Part shown: positions 1 through 7,958 of the stretch, in pieces | Layout of the letters: each line of letters opens with the position of its first letter | Numbering within the stretch: the first letter of the stretch is position 1 | Assembly (NCBI GenBank): GCA_029593915.1 | Contig: CP046147.1 | Span: 1,798,001-1,862,000 of the forward strand | Source of the DNA: Candidatus Lucifugimonas marina | GTDB lineage: Bacteria > Chloroflexota > Dehalococcoidia > Lucifugimonadales > Lucifugimonadaceae | Direction: 5' to 3' | DNA: 64,000 nt | Made by a program: the position numbers and the translations under genes | Notes under the pieces: model-generated | Seen by the model: the letters and a program-made list of their open reading frames with translations, nothing else | What the model was told of the DNA's origin: nothing | The model's database searches: none

Positions 1-93
1 GCCGAAATCGATTACGGCTGGACGATCTTTGCCTTCCGATTCATCTCCGTGAGGTATTCGAACTGGAAAGGCTGTTATTTCTTTAATCTTCAA
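1..93 (-). CDS. Enolase-superfamily enzyme, N-terminal fragment (runs off window)
   Basis: Reading leftward from a TTG at 91-93, an open frame of 31 codons continues to the window edge and begins (M)KIKEITAFPVRIPHG. A short MKI-K-type strand opening of this kind is typical of mandelate racemase/muconate lactonizing enzymes, and three complete members lie in this window with similar openings (MKIDSLEIFHVAMP, MKIRSVKAIEVDV, MKITKVTPWLLL). The catalytic barrel is outside the window, so the subgroup cannot be stated. The gene lies 50 bases downstream of the 144-467 gene in the same direction, suggesting co-transcription. The start is uncertain because no strong ribosome-binding site is seen. Confidence 0.55.
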   Translation of the reverse strand, partial: MKIKEITAFPVRIPHGDESEGKDRPAVIDFG

Positions 94-143
94 AGCTACC
101 GAGCATCTTTCAAACTATTTTTCTAAACTGACACAGAGTTGAT

Positions 144-467
144 TTAGTCTTCTTGCATCTTCGCAGGAATCATCTTCTCGAAGAATTCGATTCGGCTGCT
201 GATTACGTGCTCTCGAGTCTTTGCACCAATTGCCATAGCTTCAGGAGCCAATGTCAGGCCTTCACGGTACGGAGAATCGATGGTGTCGTCTTCCCACTGC
301 ATGTAAACCCTATTGTTTTCGCCGGGTACCGTTCCACCGTTGAAGTAGACAGTCACTTTTCCACGTTGCCCCGCATCTGAATATGCATCACCCTGCTGCT
401 GGAGAAGGGTTGCCACTTTTCGAGCCATTCCGGGCTTCACGTCATACACGCGTCGAATTACATACAT
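144..467 (-). CDS. Small conserved protein, possible dimeric alpha/beta-barrel (NIPSNAP/ABM-like)
   Basis: A 107-residue protein with no signal peptide or membrane segment. It begins MYVIRRVYDVKPGMARKVAT, where a strand is followed by 'KPG' and a helix, and ends in a helix with 'RIEFFEKMI'. That layout resembles short dimeric ferredoxin-like (NIPSNAP or antibiotic-biosynthesis-monooxygenase type) proteins, but I see no diagnostic motif, so the family is a guess. The start ATG follows the TTAGGAGCT context (reverse strand, about 468-478), a good ribosome-binding site. It is probably co-transcribed with the enolase-type gene at the window edge. Confidence 0.6.
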   Translation of the reverse strand: MYVIRRVYDVKPGMARKVATLLQQQGDAYSDAGQRGKVTVYFNGGTVPGENNRVYMQWEDDTIDSPYREGLTLAPEAMAIGAKTREHVISSRIEFFEKMIPAKMQED

Positions 468-733
468 GATTAGCTCCTAAGCTTCTCAATGTTCCCAAGC
501 AGTTAAAAACGCAATAAAGCTGGGATATTTTTCTACAAATACTGTTTGGTCTTTTTGGAGTCAAAAATAACCGAACGTGCACAAAGTACACCCTGAACTA
601 GCACTCAGTAAATGCTCGCACACCAGTTTCATTGTATTTTCACATCGTCTCAACGAATTTCAGAGATATCATGAACAAGTTGTCGCCAAACTAATTCAGA
701 ACAGGTGCGAAGCTTGTTCGACTGGAGCAGTGA

Positions 734-1852
734 ATGAAGATCGGCGCCCCCCGGGAGTCAGATCCCAACGAGAATCGCGTGGCGCTTGTGCCCGAGACGG
801 TTGAACGTCTCGTAAAAGCTGGCCACGAGATATTTATTGAACAAGGAGCTGGGACAGCCGCAGGCTTTCCCGATTCAGCATATGCAGAGGCTGGCGCAAA
901 AACCGCTTCCGCAACCGAAATGGCTGGCTCCGTCGACATTTTTGTCCATGTTCAGCCACCAACCGACGATGAAGTCGGAGCCCTGAAAACGGGCAGCATT
1001 GTTGTCAGCACACTGAACGCTCGTACGAACGGTCCGGGTGTTTCGGGACTAGCTTCAGCCGGTGCAACAGCACTGGCAATGGAGCTGGTTCCACGAATCG
1101 CCCGTGCACAGCGCATGGACGTTTTGTCGTCTCAGGCTTCTATCGCCGGATACAAGGCGGCGCTCTTGGCAGCCAACTCGCTTGGCAAATACCTACCAAT
1201 GATGATGACCGCTGCAGGAACTATTCCTCCAGCCAAAATCCTTGTTCTAGGTGCAGGTGTTGCCGGACTTCAGGCAATCGCAACTGCGGGTCGATTAGGC
1301 GCCGTGGTTGAAGCGTTTGACGTTCGAGCAGCCGCTGGTGAGCAGGTCGAAAGTCTGGGTGCGAAATTCATACAGCCACCTGCCGCAGAAGACGCTGAAG
1401 GTGCTGGCGGTTACGCCCGCGAGCAGACTGAAGACGAACAGGCAAAACAGCGAGAGTTTCTAAAAGGACACATTGCTGAAGCTGACGCAGTTATTACAAC
1501 AGCTGCGATCCCCGGACGCCCTGCCCCATTACTGATGACTGAAGACATGGTCGACGTCATGAAACCCGGCAGCGTGGTTATCGACCTCGCTGCGGAATCG
1601 GGCGGAAACGTTGCGGGCACGGTAGCTGGCGAAATCATCGATAAGAACGGTGTTTCGATCAACGGACCTATCAATGTCCCAAGTTCGATGCCGTTTCACG
1701 CAAGCCAGCTCTACTCACGAAACGTAATGGCGCTCTTCGATCTCATCATCGATAAGAAAGAAGGAACGCTGAATCTCGACTTTGAAGATGAAGTGATCGA
1801 CACCATGTGTGTTGCTCACGAAGGCGAAGCTCGACACGGGTTAGGTGAATAA
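734..1852 (+). CDS. pntAA: NAD(P) transhydrogenase subunit alpha 1 (domain I, NAD(H)-binding)
   Basis: This is the soluble NAD(H)-binding domain I of proton-translocating transhydrogenase, which moves hydride between NADH and NADP+ in exchange for protons. The N-terminus MKIGAPRESDPNENRVAL matches the alanine dehydrogenase/PntA fold. The R-A-Q-x-M-D-V-L-S-S-Q-A segment (residues 124-135) is the family's RQD-loop region, and a Rossmann GAGVAG sits at 173-178. At 372 residues it stops before the membrane helices, so alpha is split into two chains, as in Rhodospirillum rubrum and Thermus. GGAG at 724-727 supports the ATG. The stop is immediately followed by the next gene's ATG. Confidence 0.95.
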   Translation: MKIGAPRESDPNENRVALVPETVERLVKAGHEIFIEQGAGTAAGFPDSAYAEAGAKTASATEMAGSVDIFVHVQPPTDDEVGALKTGSIVVSTLNARTNGPGVSGLASAGATALAMELVPRIARAQRMDVLSSQASIAGYKAALLAANSLGKYLPMMMTAAGTIPPAKILVLGAGVAGLQAIATAGRLGAVVEAFDVRAAAGEQVESLGAKFIQPPAAEDAEGAGGYAREQTEDEQAKQREFLKGHIAEADAVITTAAIPGRPAPLLMTEDMVDVMKPGSVVIDLAAESGGNVAGTVAGEIIDKNGVSINGPINVPSSMPFHASQLYSRNVMALFDLIIDKKEGTLNLDFEDEVIDTMCVAHEGEARHGLGE

Positions 1853-2149
1853 ATGTTTGACGCCGAAGCGCTAATTATTGCGCTAACAGTGTTCGTACTC
1901 GCGATTTTCATCGGGTACGAGGTAATTACGAAAGTACCGCCAACACTGCACACACCACTGATGTCGGGGTCAAATGCGATCTCAGGCATCGTGATCGTGG
2001 GTGCTTTGCTGGTTGCTGGTCAGGCCGACGGTCTGGTTGGGCAGATTCTAGGTGCGATAGCAGTCGGACTTGCCATGATCAACGTGGTGGGTGGCTTCAT
2101 GGTTACCGACAGAATGCTCAAGATGTTTAGAAGGTCGGGTCAGAAATAA
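1853..2149 (+). CDS. pntAB: NAD(P) transhydrogenase subunit alpha 2 (membrane part)
   Basis: A 98-residue hydrophobic protein with three predicted membrane helices (roughly residues 6-24, 38-60, 62-84). It corresponds to the C-terminal membrane portion of single-chain PntA. The 'KVPPTLHTPLMSGSNAISGI' stretch is the hallmark of this subunit. It starts directly after the pntAA stop and its own stop overlaps the pntB start in TAATG, so the three subunits are probably translationally coupled and made in fixed ratio. With PntB it forms the proton channel. Confidence 0.95.
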   Translation: MFDAEALIIALTVFVLAIFIGYEVITKVPPTLHTPLMSGSNAISGIVIVGALLVAGQADGLVGQILGAIAVGLAMINVVGGFMVTDRMLKMFRRSGQK

Positions 2150-3552
2150 TGAGTACCGACGCACTCTTCCACATGAACATAACCAACGTGATGTACATCG
2201 TCGCGGCAATTCTGTTTATTGTTGGACTCAAACAGCTTGGTTCTCCAGCCACAGCTCGAAACGGTAACCGAATGTCGTCTATGGCGATGTTGATTGCGGT
2301 TCTCGCCACTGTTGTTGGTAACGACATCATGTCGTGGGAATGGATCATTGGTGGAGCCATTGTTGGTGCCGCCATCGGTGCGTTCTCAGCACGCAAGGTC
2401 GCAATGACCGAAATGCCGCAGCTGGTTGCAATCTTCAATGGTTTCGGTGGCGCTGCTTCTGCAGTTATCGCAGCCGGTGAACTAGTTCGCCTCATCGACA
2501 ACGGCGCAGATATCGCCGAAGACGTATCGATCACGATCATGGCTTCGGTAATCGTTGGTGGAGTCACCCTCACGGGTAGCTTCATCGCTTATGGAAAGCT
2601 TCAGGGCGTGGTACCGACACGCCCGTTGTTGCTGCCAATTCGAAACGTGATTAACGTAGCGCTATTGATCGGAATGATCGCATCGACCGTTTGGTTGGTT
2701 GTCGATCCTTCGATGACCGCGTTCTTTATAGCTGGTGGTATCGCACTCGCACTCGGAATCCTTGTTGTGATCCCGATTGGTGGTGCCGACATGCCAGTGG
2801 TTATCGCACTGCTGAACTCTTACTCCGGTATCGCTGGTGCTGCCACAGGATTCGTCCTCGGCAACAACATGCTGATCATCGCAGGTTCGCTGGTCGGTGC
2901 TTCAGGACTGATTCTCACGAGGATCATGACCAAAGCAATGAACCGATCACTCGCCAACGTGATGCTCGGTGGATTCGGTGTTGAAGATGGGGCAGCAGGC
3001 AGCGGCGAAGAAGAAACTCGACCCGTTACCTCGATTCAGCCTGATGATGCAGCAACGATGCTTGCCTACGCTCAGTCGGTAATCTTCGTCCCGGGCTATG
3101 GTCTTGCCGTTGCTCAAGCACAGCACCAGGTTCGTGAACTTGCCGACTTGCTCAAGGAAAAGGGAATCAGCGTTCGCTACGCTATCCACCCTGTGGCAGG
3201 TCGAATGCCGGGTCACATGAACGTGCTGCTTGCCGAGGCAAACGTGCCTTACGACGAGTTGAAAGACCTCGACGAAATCAACGGAGAGTTCCAACGAACT
3301 GACGTTGCTGTCGTGATTGGTGCGAACGACGTTACGAACCCGTCTGCACGAACCGACACTTCGAGTCCGATCTACGGCATGCCAATTCTGAACGTTGACC
3401 AGGCGCAGTCGGTCATCATGATGAAACGTGGAATGTCATCTGGTTTCGCCGGAGTGCAGAACGAAATGTTCTTCCTCGACAAGACCCAGATGCTCTTCGG
3501 AGACGCTAAAGACTCCGTAGAAAAGATCACGTCAGAAGTGAAAGACCTCTAG
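2149..3552 (+). CDS. pntB: NAD(P) transhydrogenase subunit beta
   Basis: A 467-residue integral membrane protein with about eight helices up to residue 262, then a soluble NADP(H)-binding domain III. Visible family motifs are 'QLVAIFNGFGGAAS' (91-104), 'GGADMPVVIALLNSYSG' (211-227), the domain III fingerprint VPGYGLAVAQAQ (about 314-325), 'VIGANDVTNPSA', and 'MKRGMSSGFAGVQNEMFF' near the C-terminus. Length is normal for PntB. It is the last gene of the pntAA-pntAB-pntB operon and is followed within 35 bases by a strong intrinsic terminator. The complex supplies NADPH driven by proton-motive force. Confidence 0.96.
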   Translation: MSTDALFHMNITNVMYIVAAILFIVGLKQLGSPATARNGNRMSSMAMLIAVLATVVGNDIMSWEWIIGGAIVGAAIGAFSARKVAMTEMPQLVAIFNGFGGAASAVIAAGELVRLIDNGADIAEDVSITIMASVIVGGVTLTGSFIAYGKLQGVVPTRPLLLPIRNVINVALLIGMIASTVWLVVDPSMTAFFIAGGIALALGILVVIPIGGADMPVVIALLNSYSGIAGAATGFVLGNNMLIIAGSLVGASGLILTRIMTKAMNRSLANVMLGGFGVEDGAAGSGEEETRPVTSIQPDDAATMLAYAQSVIFVPGYGLAVAQAQHQVRELADLLKEKGISVRYAIHPVAGRMPGHMNVLLAEANVPYDELKDLDEINGEFQRTDVAVVIGANDVTNPSARTDTSSPIYGMPILNVDQAQSVIMMKRGMSSGFAGVQNEMFFLDKTQMLFGDAKDSVEKITSEVKDL

Positions 3553-3583
3553 GTTTCCTTTCGATTAGTTTGTGAATAGAAAA

Positions 3584-3615
3584 ACGCCCGGCGCATTTGC
3601 TCCGGGCGTTTTTTT
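3584..3615 (+). terminator. Intrinsic terminator of the pnt operon
   Basis: A perfect 8-bp GC-rich stem, ACGCCCGG (3584-3591) pairing with CCGGGCGT (3602-3609), has a 10-base loop and is followed by an uninterrupted run of six T (3610-3615). It lies 32 bases after the pntB stop. Confidence 0.9.
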
Positions 3616-3634
3616 GTTAAGCCCACACTAGCCC

Positions 3635-3760
3635 TCCCGAGTGCAGCCGAGGGATCACTAACAAGGCACACGCCCGTCGACATCCTTTACGATTCTCTCC
3701 CTACGAATATCACATGCCGCCACCGAAGGTCCCTCTGCTCCGCTATCGCTGCGGTCGGGA
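3635..3760. repeat. Dispersed inverted-repeat element, copy A
   Basis: The left arm at 3635-3656 reads TCCCGAGTGCAGCCGAGGGATC. The right arm at 3729-3760 is an imperfect inverted match that begins GGTCCCTC and ends TCGGGA. Length is about 126 bases. Related arms recur at 49248-49368 and 58506-58636. No open frame is seen inside. It fills the gap between the pntB terminator and the convergent epimerase gene. The size, terminal inverted repeats and lack of coding content suggest a MITE or REP-like element. Confidence 0.6.
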
Positions 3761-3792
3761 CGAGGGGTTACCAGAGCGGAGTTTGAATCCCG

Positions 3793-4578
3793 CTAAAACG
3801 CTTCAGTTAGACCACTTGGTGGCGTGCGGTGATCCTTATTCCACAAAGCTTCGACGTGATATCGAGGTTGCCAACCCAATACACGCTTAGTTTTCTCGTT
3901 GTTGAACTTTGCGTGTGGCAGATCAGGCAATACGAAGAAAGTCTCGCATTTGGTCGCTAATCGCTCTTCGGGAACTTCGACAGCCGCTTGAACTGCAGTT
4001 CCGCAGTCCTGCCATGCAGTCGAATACGGAACCATGTCGTCGTGGTAAACCGGAGTCGCCTCTGGACCACCCAAATTCCACGTGTGCTTCATGTTGTAGT
4101 AGAGCAAGGTGAGCACCTGAATGCCGTGTCGCTTGCTGAACACCCGGCAGATTTCCTGCCCAAGAGCTTTGGTGTGAGCGTAGAGACGAGTCCCCGGCGC
4201 TGGTGGCATATCGGGATTGAGATCGTGATCCCACTCCTCATACTGCTGCCCGACCATTTGAAAGTGTGGACCAGTGGTTATCACCCGTTTTATTCGATGC
4301 TCTCGGGCGGCAAGCATCATTGCGTAGTTGCCCATGGTGTTCACATCGAACGCTAGCTGCCTGTGCGGACGTAATACGGAAAGGTTCACGATCACATCCA
4401 TACCTTCGGCAGCCTTCACAACACCATCGATATCGTCAGCTGAAAGCTTTTGAAATTCACCTTTGTACTCTGGATACGGATCGTTGATGTCGGTCAGCAA
4501 AATGTCGTGGCGATCTTTCATCGCCTTCACAGCCCAGGGCCCCAGCATTCCGTTCCCACCAAGAATCAAAACTTTCAT
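3793..4578 (-). CDS. NAD-dependent epimerase/dehydratase family protein
   Basis: A 261-residue extended short-chain dehydrogenase fold with an N-terminal NAD-binding glycine motif (GGNGMLG, residues 7-13), an acidic residue ending beta-2 ('LLTDIND') and a 'LYAHTK' segment compatible with the YxxxK catalytic pair. Substrate is unknown. The open frame extends further upstream, but the ATG at 4578 is preferred: it is preceded by GGGAGG and overlaps the stop of the upstream gene in ATGA, indicating translational coupling. It probably works with the upstream epimerase-like protein on the same sugar or aldehyde substrate (inference). Confidence 0.85.
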   Translation of the reverse strand: MKVLILGGNGMLGPWAVKAMKDRHDILLTDINDPYPEYKGEFQKLSADDIDGVVKAAEGMDVIVNLSVLRPHRQLAFDVNTMGNYAMMLAAREHRIKRVITTGPHFQMVGQQYEEWDHDLNPDMPPAPGTRLYAHTKALGQEICRVFSKRHGIQVLTLLYYNMKHTWNLGGPEATPVYHDDMVPYSTAWQDCGTAVQAAVEVPEERLATKCETFFVLPDLPHAKFNNEKTKRVLGWQPRYHVEALWNKDHRTPPSGLTEAF

Positions 4579-5261
4579 GATGAGAGCCTCCCAGCTAGTC
4601 CCGGCAGTAATCTCGCAGCGGTATTGGTGTTGAACCGTTGATGTTCTATTGGCGATTGAACGTGTATATCCTGCCACTGAATGAGCTCTTCGCTCACCAG
4701 TGCCTCCTGCACGGCAGCCCCGATCATTCCGTGAGAAATCACAGCAGTGTCTTCAGGCTTAGCAGAGCTGTCACCAACAAACGGCCAACCAAGTCGCAGG
4801 TTCACAACCTGAATGAGCCGATCACGGGCGAACTCTTTGCACACGTACTCGGCAATGTGAGCGTTCAGAAGGTCAACATCTTCAGCAGAGGGATCTGTTC
4901 GCCATTTTTCAGTAACGACGAGATTCTCTTCGTGATCTTCGTAGAGTCGAAGTGTGCTGATGTTGATGTACCGTTTCACGCCGGCATCAGAAGCCGCCTG
5001 AAGCAGGTTATACATACGGCGAGTGCTGTAGTCCATCAGGTGTGCTGGTGAACCCGACTGTCCTTGATAACCGATATTGATTACAGCATCAATTCCGGCG
5101 AGCAGTTCGTCGGTTTCAGATTCATGGCCAAGCTCGTGTGCAACGATATCGCCACTGGCGTTTTCGGGAAGATCGGTCAATCTAAGCGTATGTGCACCGC
5201 TAAGTTCGCCAGCAATTAGCTGCGCCGTTGCCGACGCTGCCGAAGTAATCAGCAGGTTCAA
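4575..5261 (-). CDS. NAD-epimerase-like protein with degenerate cofactor motif
   Basis: A 228-residue relative of NAD-dependent epimerases, recognisable from the beta-1 start MNLLITSAASATAQ, 'AVINIGYQG', 'LLQAASDAGVKRYINIST' and 'NLRLGWPFVG'. The usual GxxGxxG is replaced by SAASATA, and I find no clear YxxxK pair, so it may bind the nucleotide weakly or serve as a partner to the coupled downstream epimerase. The start at 5261 is divergent from the 5346 lipoprotein, with an 84-base shared upstream region. Substrate unknown. Confidence 0.8.
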   Translation of the reverse strand: MNLLITSAASATAQLIAGELSGAHTLRLTDLPENASGDIVAHELGHESETDELLAGIDAVINIGYQGQSGSPAHLMDYSTRRMYNLLQAASDAGVKRYINISTLRLYEDHEENLVVTEKWRTDPSAEDVDLLNAHIAEYVCKEFARDRLIQVVNLRLGWPFVGDSSAKPEDTAVISHGMIGAAVQEALVSEELIQWQDIHVQSPIEHQRFNTNTAARLLPGLAGRLSS

Positions 5262-5345
5262 TGTTCAACTCCACTAGTTGTATTTGATGAGCCAGATAAG
5301 CTCCAGCAACCCGAATTACGGATTGAGTTCGTAGATACTAACGCC

Positions 5346-5927
5346 ATGAAGACGTTTGAGTTGCAATCAACTGCGGCAATCAGCCGAGCAAAACCTGCTT
5401 GGTTATTAGCATTCCTGCTTCTTGTTCTCATAACGGGATGCAGCAGTGACGCCGTTGCTCCAACCGCAGCGCCGCGCCCTGCCGTACTTTCTTGCCCGAA
5501 TTGCGAATTGGTTGATGTTGCAGGGGTGGTCGACGCCAATACTCTCAGCACTTCGATTGGGCACATCAGAATGTATGGCGTGTATGTACTGAACGAACCC
5601 GCCGACTGCGCCACGCAAGCTAAAGAGCGGCTATCGAATCTCGCCGGGCGTTCGATCCGTATCGAGCCCGGCCCCGAAGTTCCCGTGAGAATCGGTTCCA
5701 ATCACTATTACTTCTACACCGCGGACGGAATTTCGATTGAAGATTCTCTCATCCGAGACGGGCTGGCTCTCGCTTGGAGTCAGGATGGCAAGCATATGGG
5801 CTGGTTCTTGTTCAGAGAGGCAGCGGCAAAGTCGGGCGACATCGGTTGTCTGTGGCACGACTACCAAGCGTTCCAACGTGGAGAACCCAACGAGTTTCGC
5901 ATTCCGGGGCTAACTTACAGAGAATAA
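5346..5927 (+). CDS. Lipoprotein with degenerate staphylococcal-nuclease-like domain
   Basis: A 193-residue exported lipoprotein: hydrophobic segment 18-30, lipobox LITG-C with Cys32, then a proline-rich linker. Residues about 50-180 follow the SNase fold order: 'VDVAGVVDANTL', 'IRMYGVYV', 'AKERLSNLAGRSIRIE', 'ISIEDSLIRDGLALAW', 'GDIGCLW'. Several nuclease hallmarks are altered. VVDGDT has become VVDANT, the D-x-P-E after the first strand is absent, and the DRYGR segment is replaced by 'GSNHYYFY'. It is therefore probably not an active nuclease (inference). It heads a run of lipoprotein genes on the same strand. Confidence 0.75.
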   Translation: MKTFELQSTAAISRAKPAWLLAFLLLVLITGCSSDAVAPTAAPRPAVLSCPNCELVDVAGVVDANTLSTSIGHIRMYGVYVLNEPADCATQAKERLSNLAGRSIRIEPGPEVPVRIGSNHYYFYTADGISIEDSLIRDGLALAWSQDGKHMGWFLFREAAAKSGDIGCLWHDYQAFQRGEPNEFRIPGLTYRE

Positions 5928-6035
5928 CGGCCTGGCTACGCTGGAAGACCAAACCTTGCGTTGACCCGATCAGGTAAACCGGTATCATCCGGCGGTCACG
6001 CCAAGCCCCCCACGAGGAAATTAGGAGATTCGCCA

Positions 6036-6614
6036 TTGCGCTCGAAGTATCCGGCACTACACAGTTATCAACTCTCACTGATAATCGCCCTAGCTTCGAC
6101 AGTGCTTGTCACGGCATTGGCGGCGTGTGGCTCAAGTGAATCTGAAGAAGTCATCTTCCCTCAGATCAGCGATCCGGGATCAGTCTTCACTATCGACGAT
6201 GTGAAAGCCACCGGCTACAAAGAATCCAGTAGTTATTCGACCGAAGGCCTGCCCGGCGCTATTGATGTCAGTTTCGGCTTTCTGAGAGTCGGTGGAGGCG
6301 ATCCCTATGACTACGAACTACGCTTCTACGATTCGCATCAGGCAGCCATTGATCAGGGAACCGCGATGGCAGAAGAAGGCACAGGTGCAGACGCGATTCT
6401 CAGCGAAGATGACGCCACTTACAAAGACGGTGTGAAGAACCGACGTATGATCATTGGTGGCGGTGCTGGCGGTGGCGCACGAAGTGGTATTGGCCCCAAA
6501 TTTGGAACGTACGCTATCTTCGGAAACGTGATCATGCTGTGTCAGGGGTCCGATCCTGAAGTATCTCTAGAACGATGCGGACTCATGGCGAATGCGCTGG
6601 TTCCAGGTGAGTAA
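6036..6614 (+). CDS. Lipoprotein, array family member 1
   Basis: First of six related lipoproteins. The in-frame TTG at 6036 is preferred over the ATG at 5961: AGGAG lies eight bases upstream (6023-6027) and the product is then 192 residues, like its neighbours. Signal peptide with lipobox ALAA-C (Cys31). The mature domain shows the family pattern: 'FTIDDVKATGYKESSSY', 'EGLPGAIDVSFGF', 'YELRFYDSHQAAIDQG', 'GADAIL', 'DGVKNRRMIIGGG', then 'FGNVIMLCQG' and a Cys about a dozen residues later. Glycine-rich insert near residues 145-160. Function unknown; attached to the outside of the cytoplasmic membrane. Confidence 0.8.
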   Translation: MRSKYPALHSYQLSLIIALASTVLVTALAACGSSESEEVIFPQISDPGSVFTIDDVKATGYKESSSYSTEGLPGAIDVSFGFLRVGGGDPYDYELRFYDSHQAAIDQGTAMAEEGTGADAILSEDDATYKDGVKNRRMIIGGGAGGGARSGIGPKFGTYAIFGNVIMLCQGSDPEVSLERCGLMANALVPGE

Positions 6615-7170
6615 GCGATTCCTGATTCGAATCCTTAGTCTGGCGGCACTTTCGACGGTCGGTTCACTGCTCATGATGGGCTGTGGGTCGGGAAGTTCCA
6701 ATTCAGAAACCGAAGCCAGTTTTCAGCGAATATCTGATTTCGAGCGACTCCTGACCATCGCTGATGTTGAATCCACAGGATGGAAAGAAACCAAGACCTA
6801 TGACGTGGAGGGACTCGAAAACGCAGAGGCTGCTCAGGTCGGATTCTGGAAACATCCCATCGTAGGACCACTTGATTTCGAAATACGTGTATATTCCGAT
6901 CACCAAACTGCTGTCGATGATGGGACGCCGTTCGCAGAAGAGTCTTCAGGAGAGGATGCTGCCCTGAACGCCACGACGGCGATGTGGGATGACGGAGTAA
7001 GAGATCGTCGTCTAATGGTCGGACAAGGCGGCGGTACTCAAACCGCAAAATTCGGCGACTTCGTGATACTTGGTAACCTCGTCATTCTTTGTCAGGGTCG
7101 TAATTCGGAACAGGCACTAGAACAGTGCGAGCCGTTTGTAAATCAGATCATGGGTGAGGATTCAGAATGA
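6592..7170 (+). CDS. Lipoprotein, array family member 2
   Basis: A 192-residue lipoprotein with lipobox LMMG-C (Cys31). Family blocks: 'LLTIADVESTGWKETKTYDV', 'EGLENAEAAQVGFW', 'FEIRVYSDHQTAVDDG', 'DDGVRDRRLMVGQGG', 'FGDFVILGNLVILCQG', 'ALEQCEPFV'. It overlaps member 1 by 23 bases; a GTG at 6607 is an alternative start that would shorten the overlap. Its closest relative in the array is member 3, to which it is also coupled by an ATGA overlap, suggesting a recent tandem duplication. Function unknown. Confidence 0.82.
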   Translation: MRWFQVSKRFLIRILSLAALSTVGSLLMMGCGSGSSNSETEASFQRISDFERLLTIADVESTGWKETKTYDVEGLENAEAAQVGFWKHPIVGPLDFEIRVYSDHQTAVDDGTPFAEESSGEDAALNATTAMWDDGVRDRRLMVGQGGGTQTAKFGDFVILGNLVILCQGRNSEQALEQCEPFVNQIMGEDSE

Positions 7171-7799
7171 AAATATTCGGCTTCAGTTCGCTCAGTTCTT
7201 ACGGACATCCTGACGGCAGCAATCCACGCCAGAAAATCCAATCTAAAAACCGGTTCTCGACGCTTATTTCTCTAATAGCGATTCCCGCCGCACTTGCGTT
7301 CGCAATTGGTTGCGGAGGAGGAACATCCGATGAGTCAGCGTCAGCGACATTCGTGAAAATTTCTGATTTCGAGAGAGTTCTGACTCTCGAAGACATAACG
7401 TCTACCGGATGGAAAAAGGGTAAAACCTACGACGTTGAAGGGCTCGACGGAGCCGAATCTGCCTATGTAGGGTTCTGGTCACCTCCAGATCTTGATTCAC
7501 TCAACTACGAGATACGAATTTACCCCAGTCACCAAGTTGCCCTCGAGAAAGGCGTCCCCTTTGCGGAAGACGCCTCGGGCGAAGGAGCATCGCTCAACGC
7601 AGAGGATGCGTTGTGGGATGAAGGAGTACGCGACCGTCGAATAATCGTCGGGGGCGGATCACGAGGCAGTCAGAACCCTCGATACGGAGATTTCGTAATA
7701 CTAGGAAATATCGTAATTTTGTGTGAAGGACGAACTCCGGAACATTCACTAGACCAATGTGCACCATTCGTCGCACAAATAACGGGTGAGGGTGCATAA
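7167..7799 (+). CDS. Lipoprotein, array family member 3
   Basis: A 210-residue lipoprotein with a long N-terminal extension before the signal segment; lipobox AIG-C at Cys49. Domain blocks nearly repeat member 2: 'VLTLEDITSTGWKKGKTYDV', 'EGLDGAESAYVGFW', 'YEIRIYPSHQVALEKG', 'DEGVRDRRIIVGGG', 'YGDFVILGNIVILCEG', 'SLDQCAPFV'. Its ATG overlaps the stop of member 2 (ATGA). The true start may be further inside, since 20-odd residues precede the basic region of the signal peptide, but no better-supported start is evident. Confidence 0.8.
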   Translation: MKIFGFSSLSSYGHPDGSNPRQKIQSKNRFSTLISLIAIPAALAFAIGCGGGTSDESASATFVKISDFERVLTLEDITSTGWKKGKTYDVEGLDGAESAYVGFWSPPDLDSLNYEIRIYPSHQVALEKGVPFAEDASGEGASLNAEDALWDEGVRDRRIIVGGGSRGSQNPRYGDFVILGNIVILCEGRTPEHSLDQCAPFVAQITGEGA

Positions 7800-7828
7800 T
7801 TACACCATCACAGATTTGATGAGCAGAA

Positions 7829-7860
7829 TCATTCACCGAGTTGGTTAATCAGGTGAATGA
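7829..7860. promoter_or_regulatory. Inverted repeat between lipoprotein genes 3 and 4
   Basis: A perfect 9-bp dyad, TCATTCACC (7829-7837) and GGTGAATGA (7852-7860), is separated by 14 bases in the only sizeable gap (159 bases) inside the plus-strand lipoprotein run. No T-run follows, so it is better read as an operator or weak hairpin than as an intrinsic terminator. A new transcription start for members 4 and 5 is plausible downstream of it. Confidence 0.35.
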
Positions 7861-7958
7861 CTGATGAGTTGTAAACAGGTATATTTGGCGCACTCACCAA
7901 ACAACTTATTTTCATCTAAAAAATTGGTGGGTTCCGAACCATTACAGGGAGCTAAGAA

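Noticed and set aside
2127..2585. Long antisense open frame opposite pntB (also 9821-10249, 21699-22250 and 43818-44255 opposite other genes)
   Set aside because: These are mirror frames of well-supported genes, with low-complexity Ser/Ala/Thr-rich or Val-rich translations.
3770..3800. T-arm-like sequence GAGTTTGAATCCCGC suggesting a tRNA
   Set aside because: No acceptor, D or anticodon arm can be formed with the flanking bases, and the stretch adjoins the inverted-repeat element.
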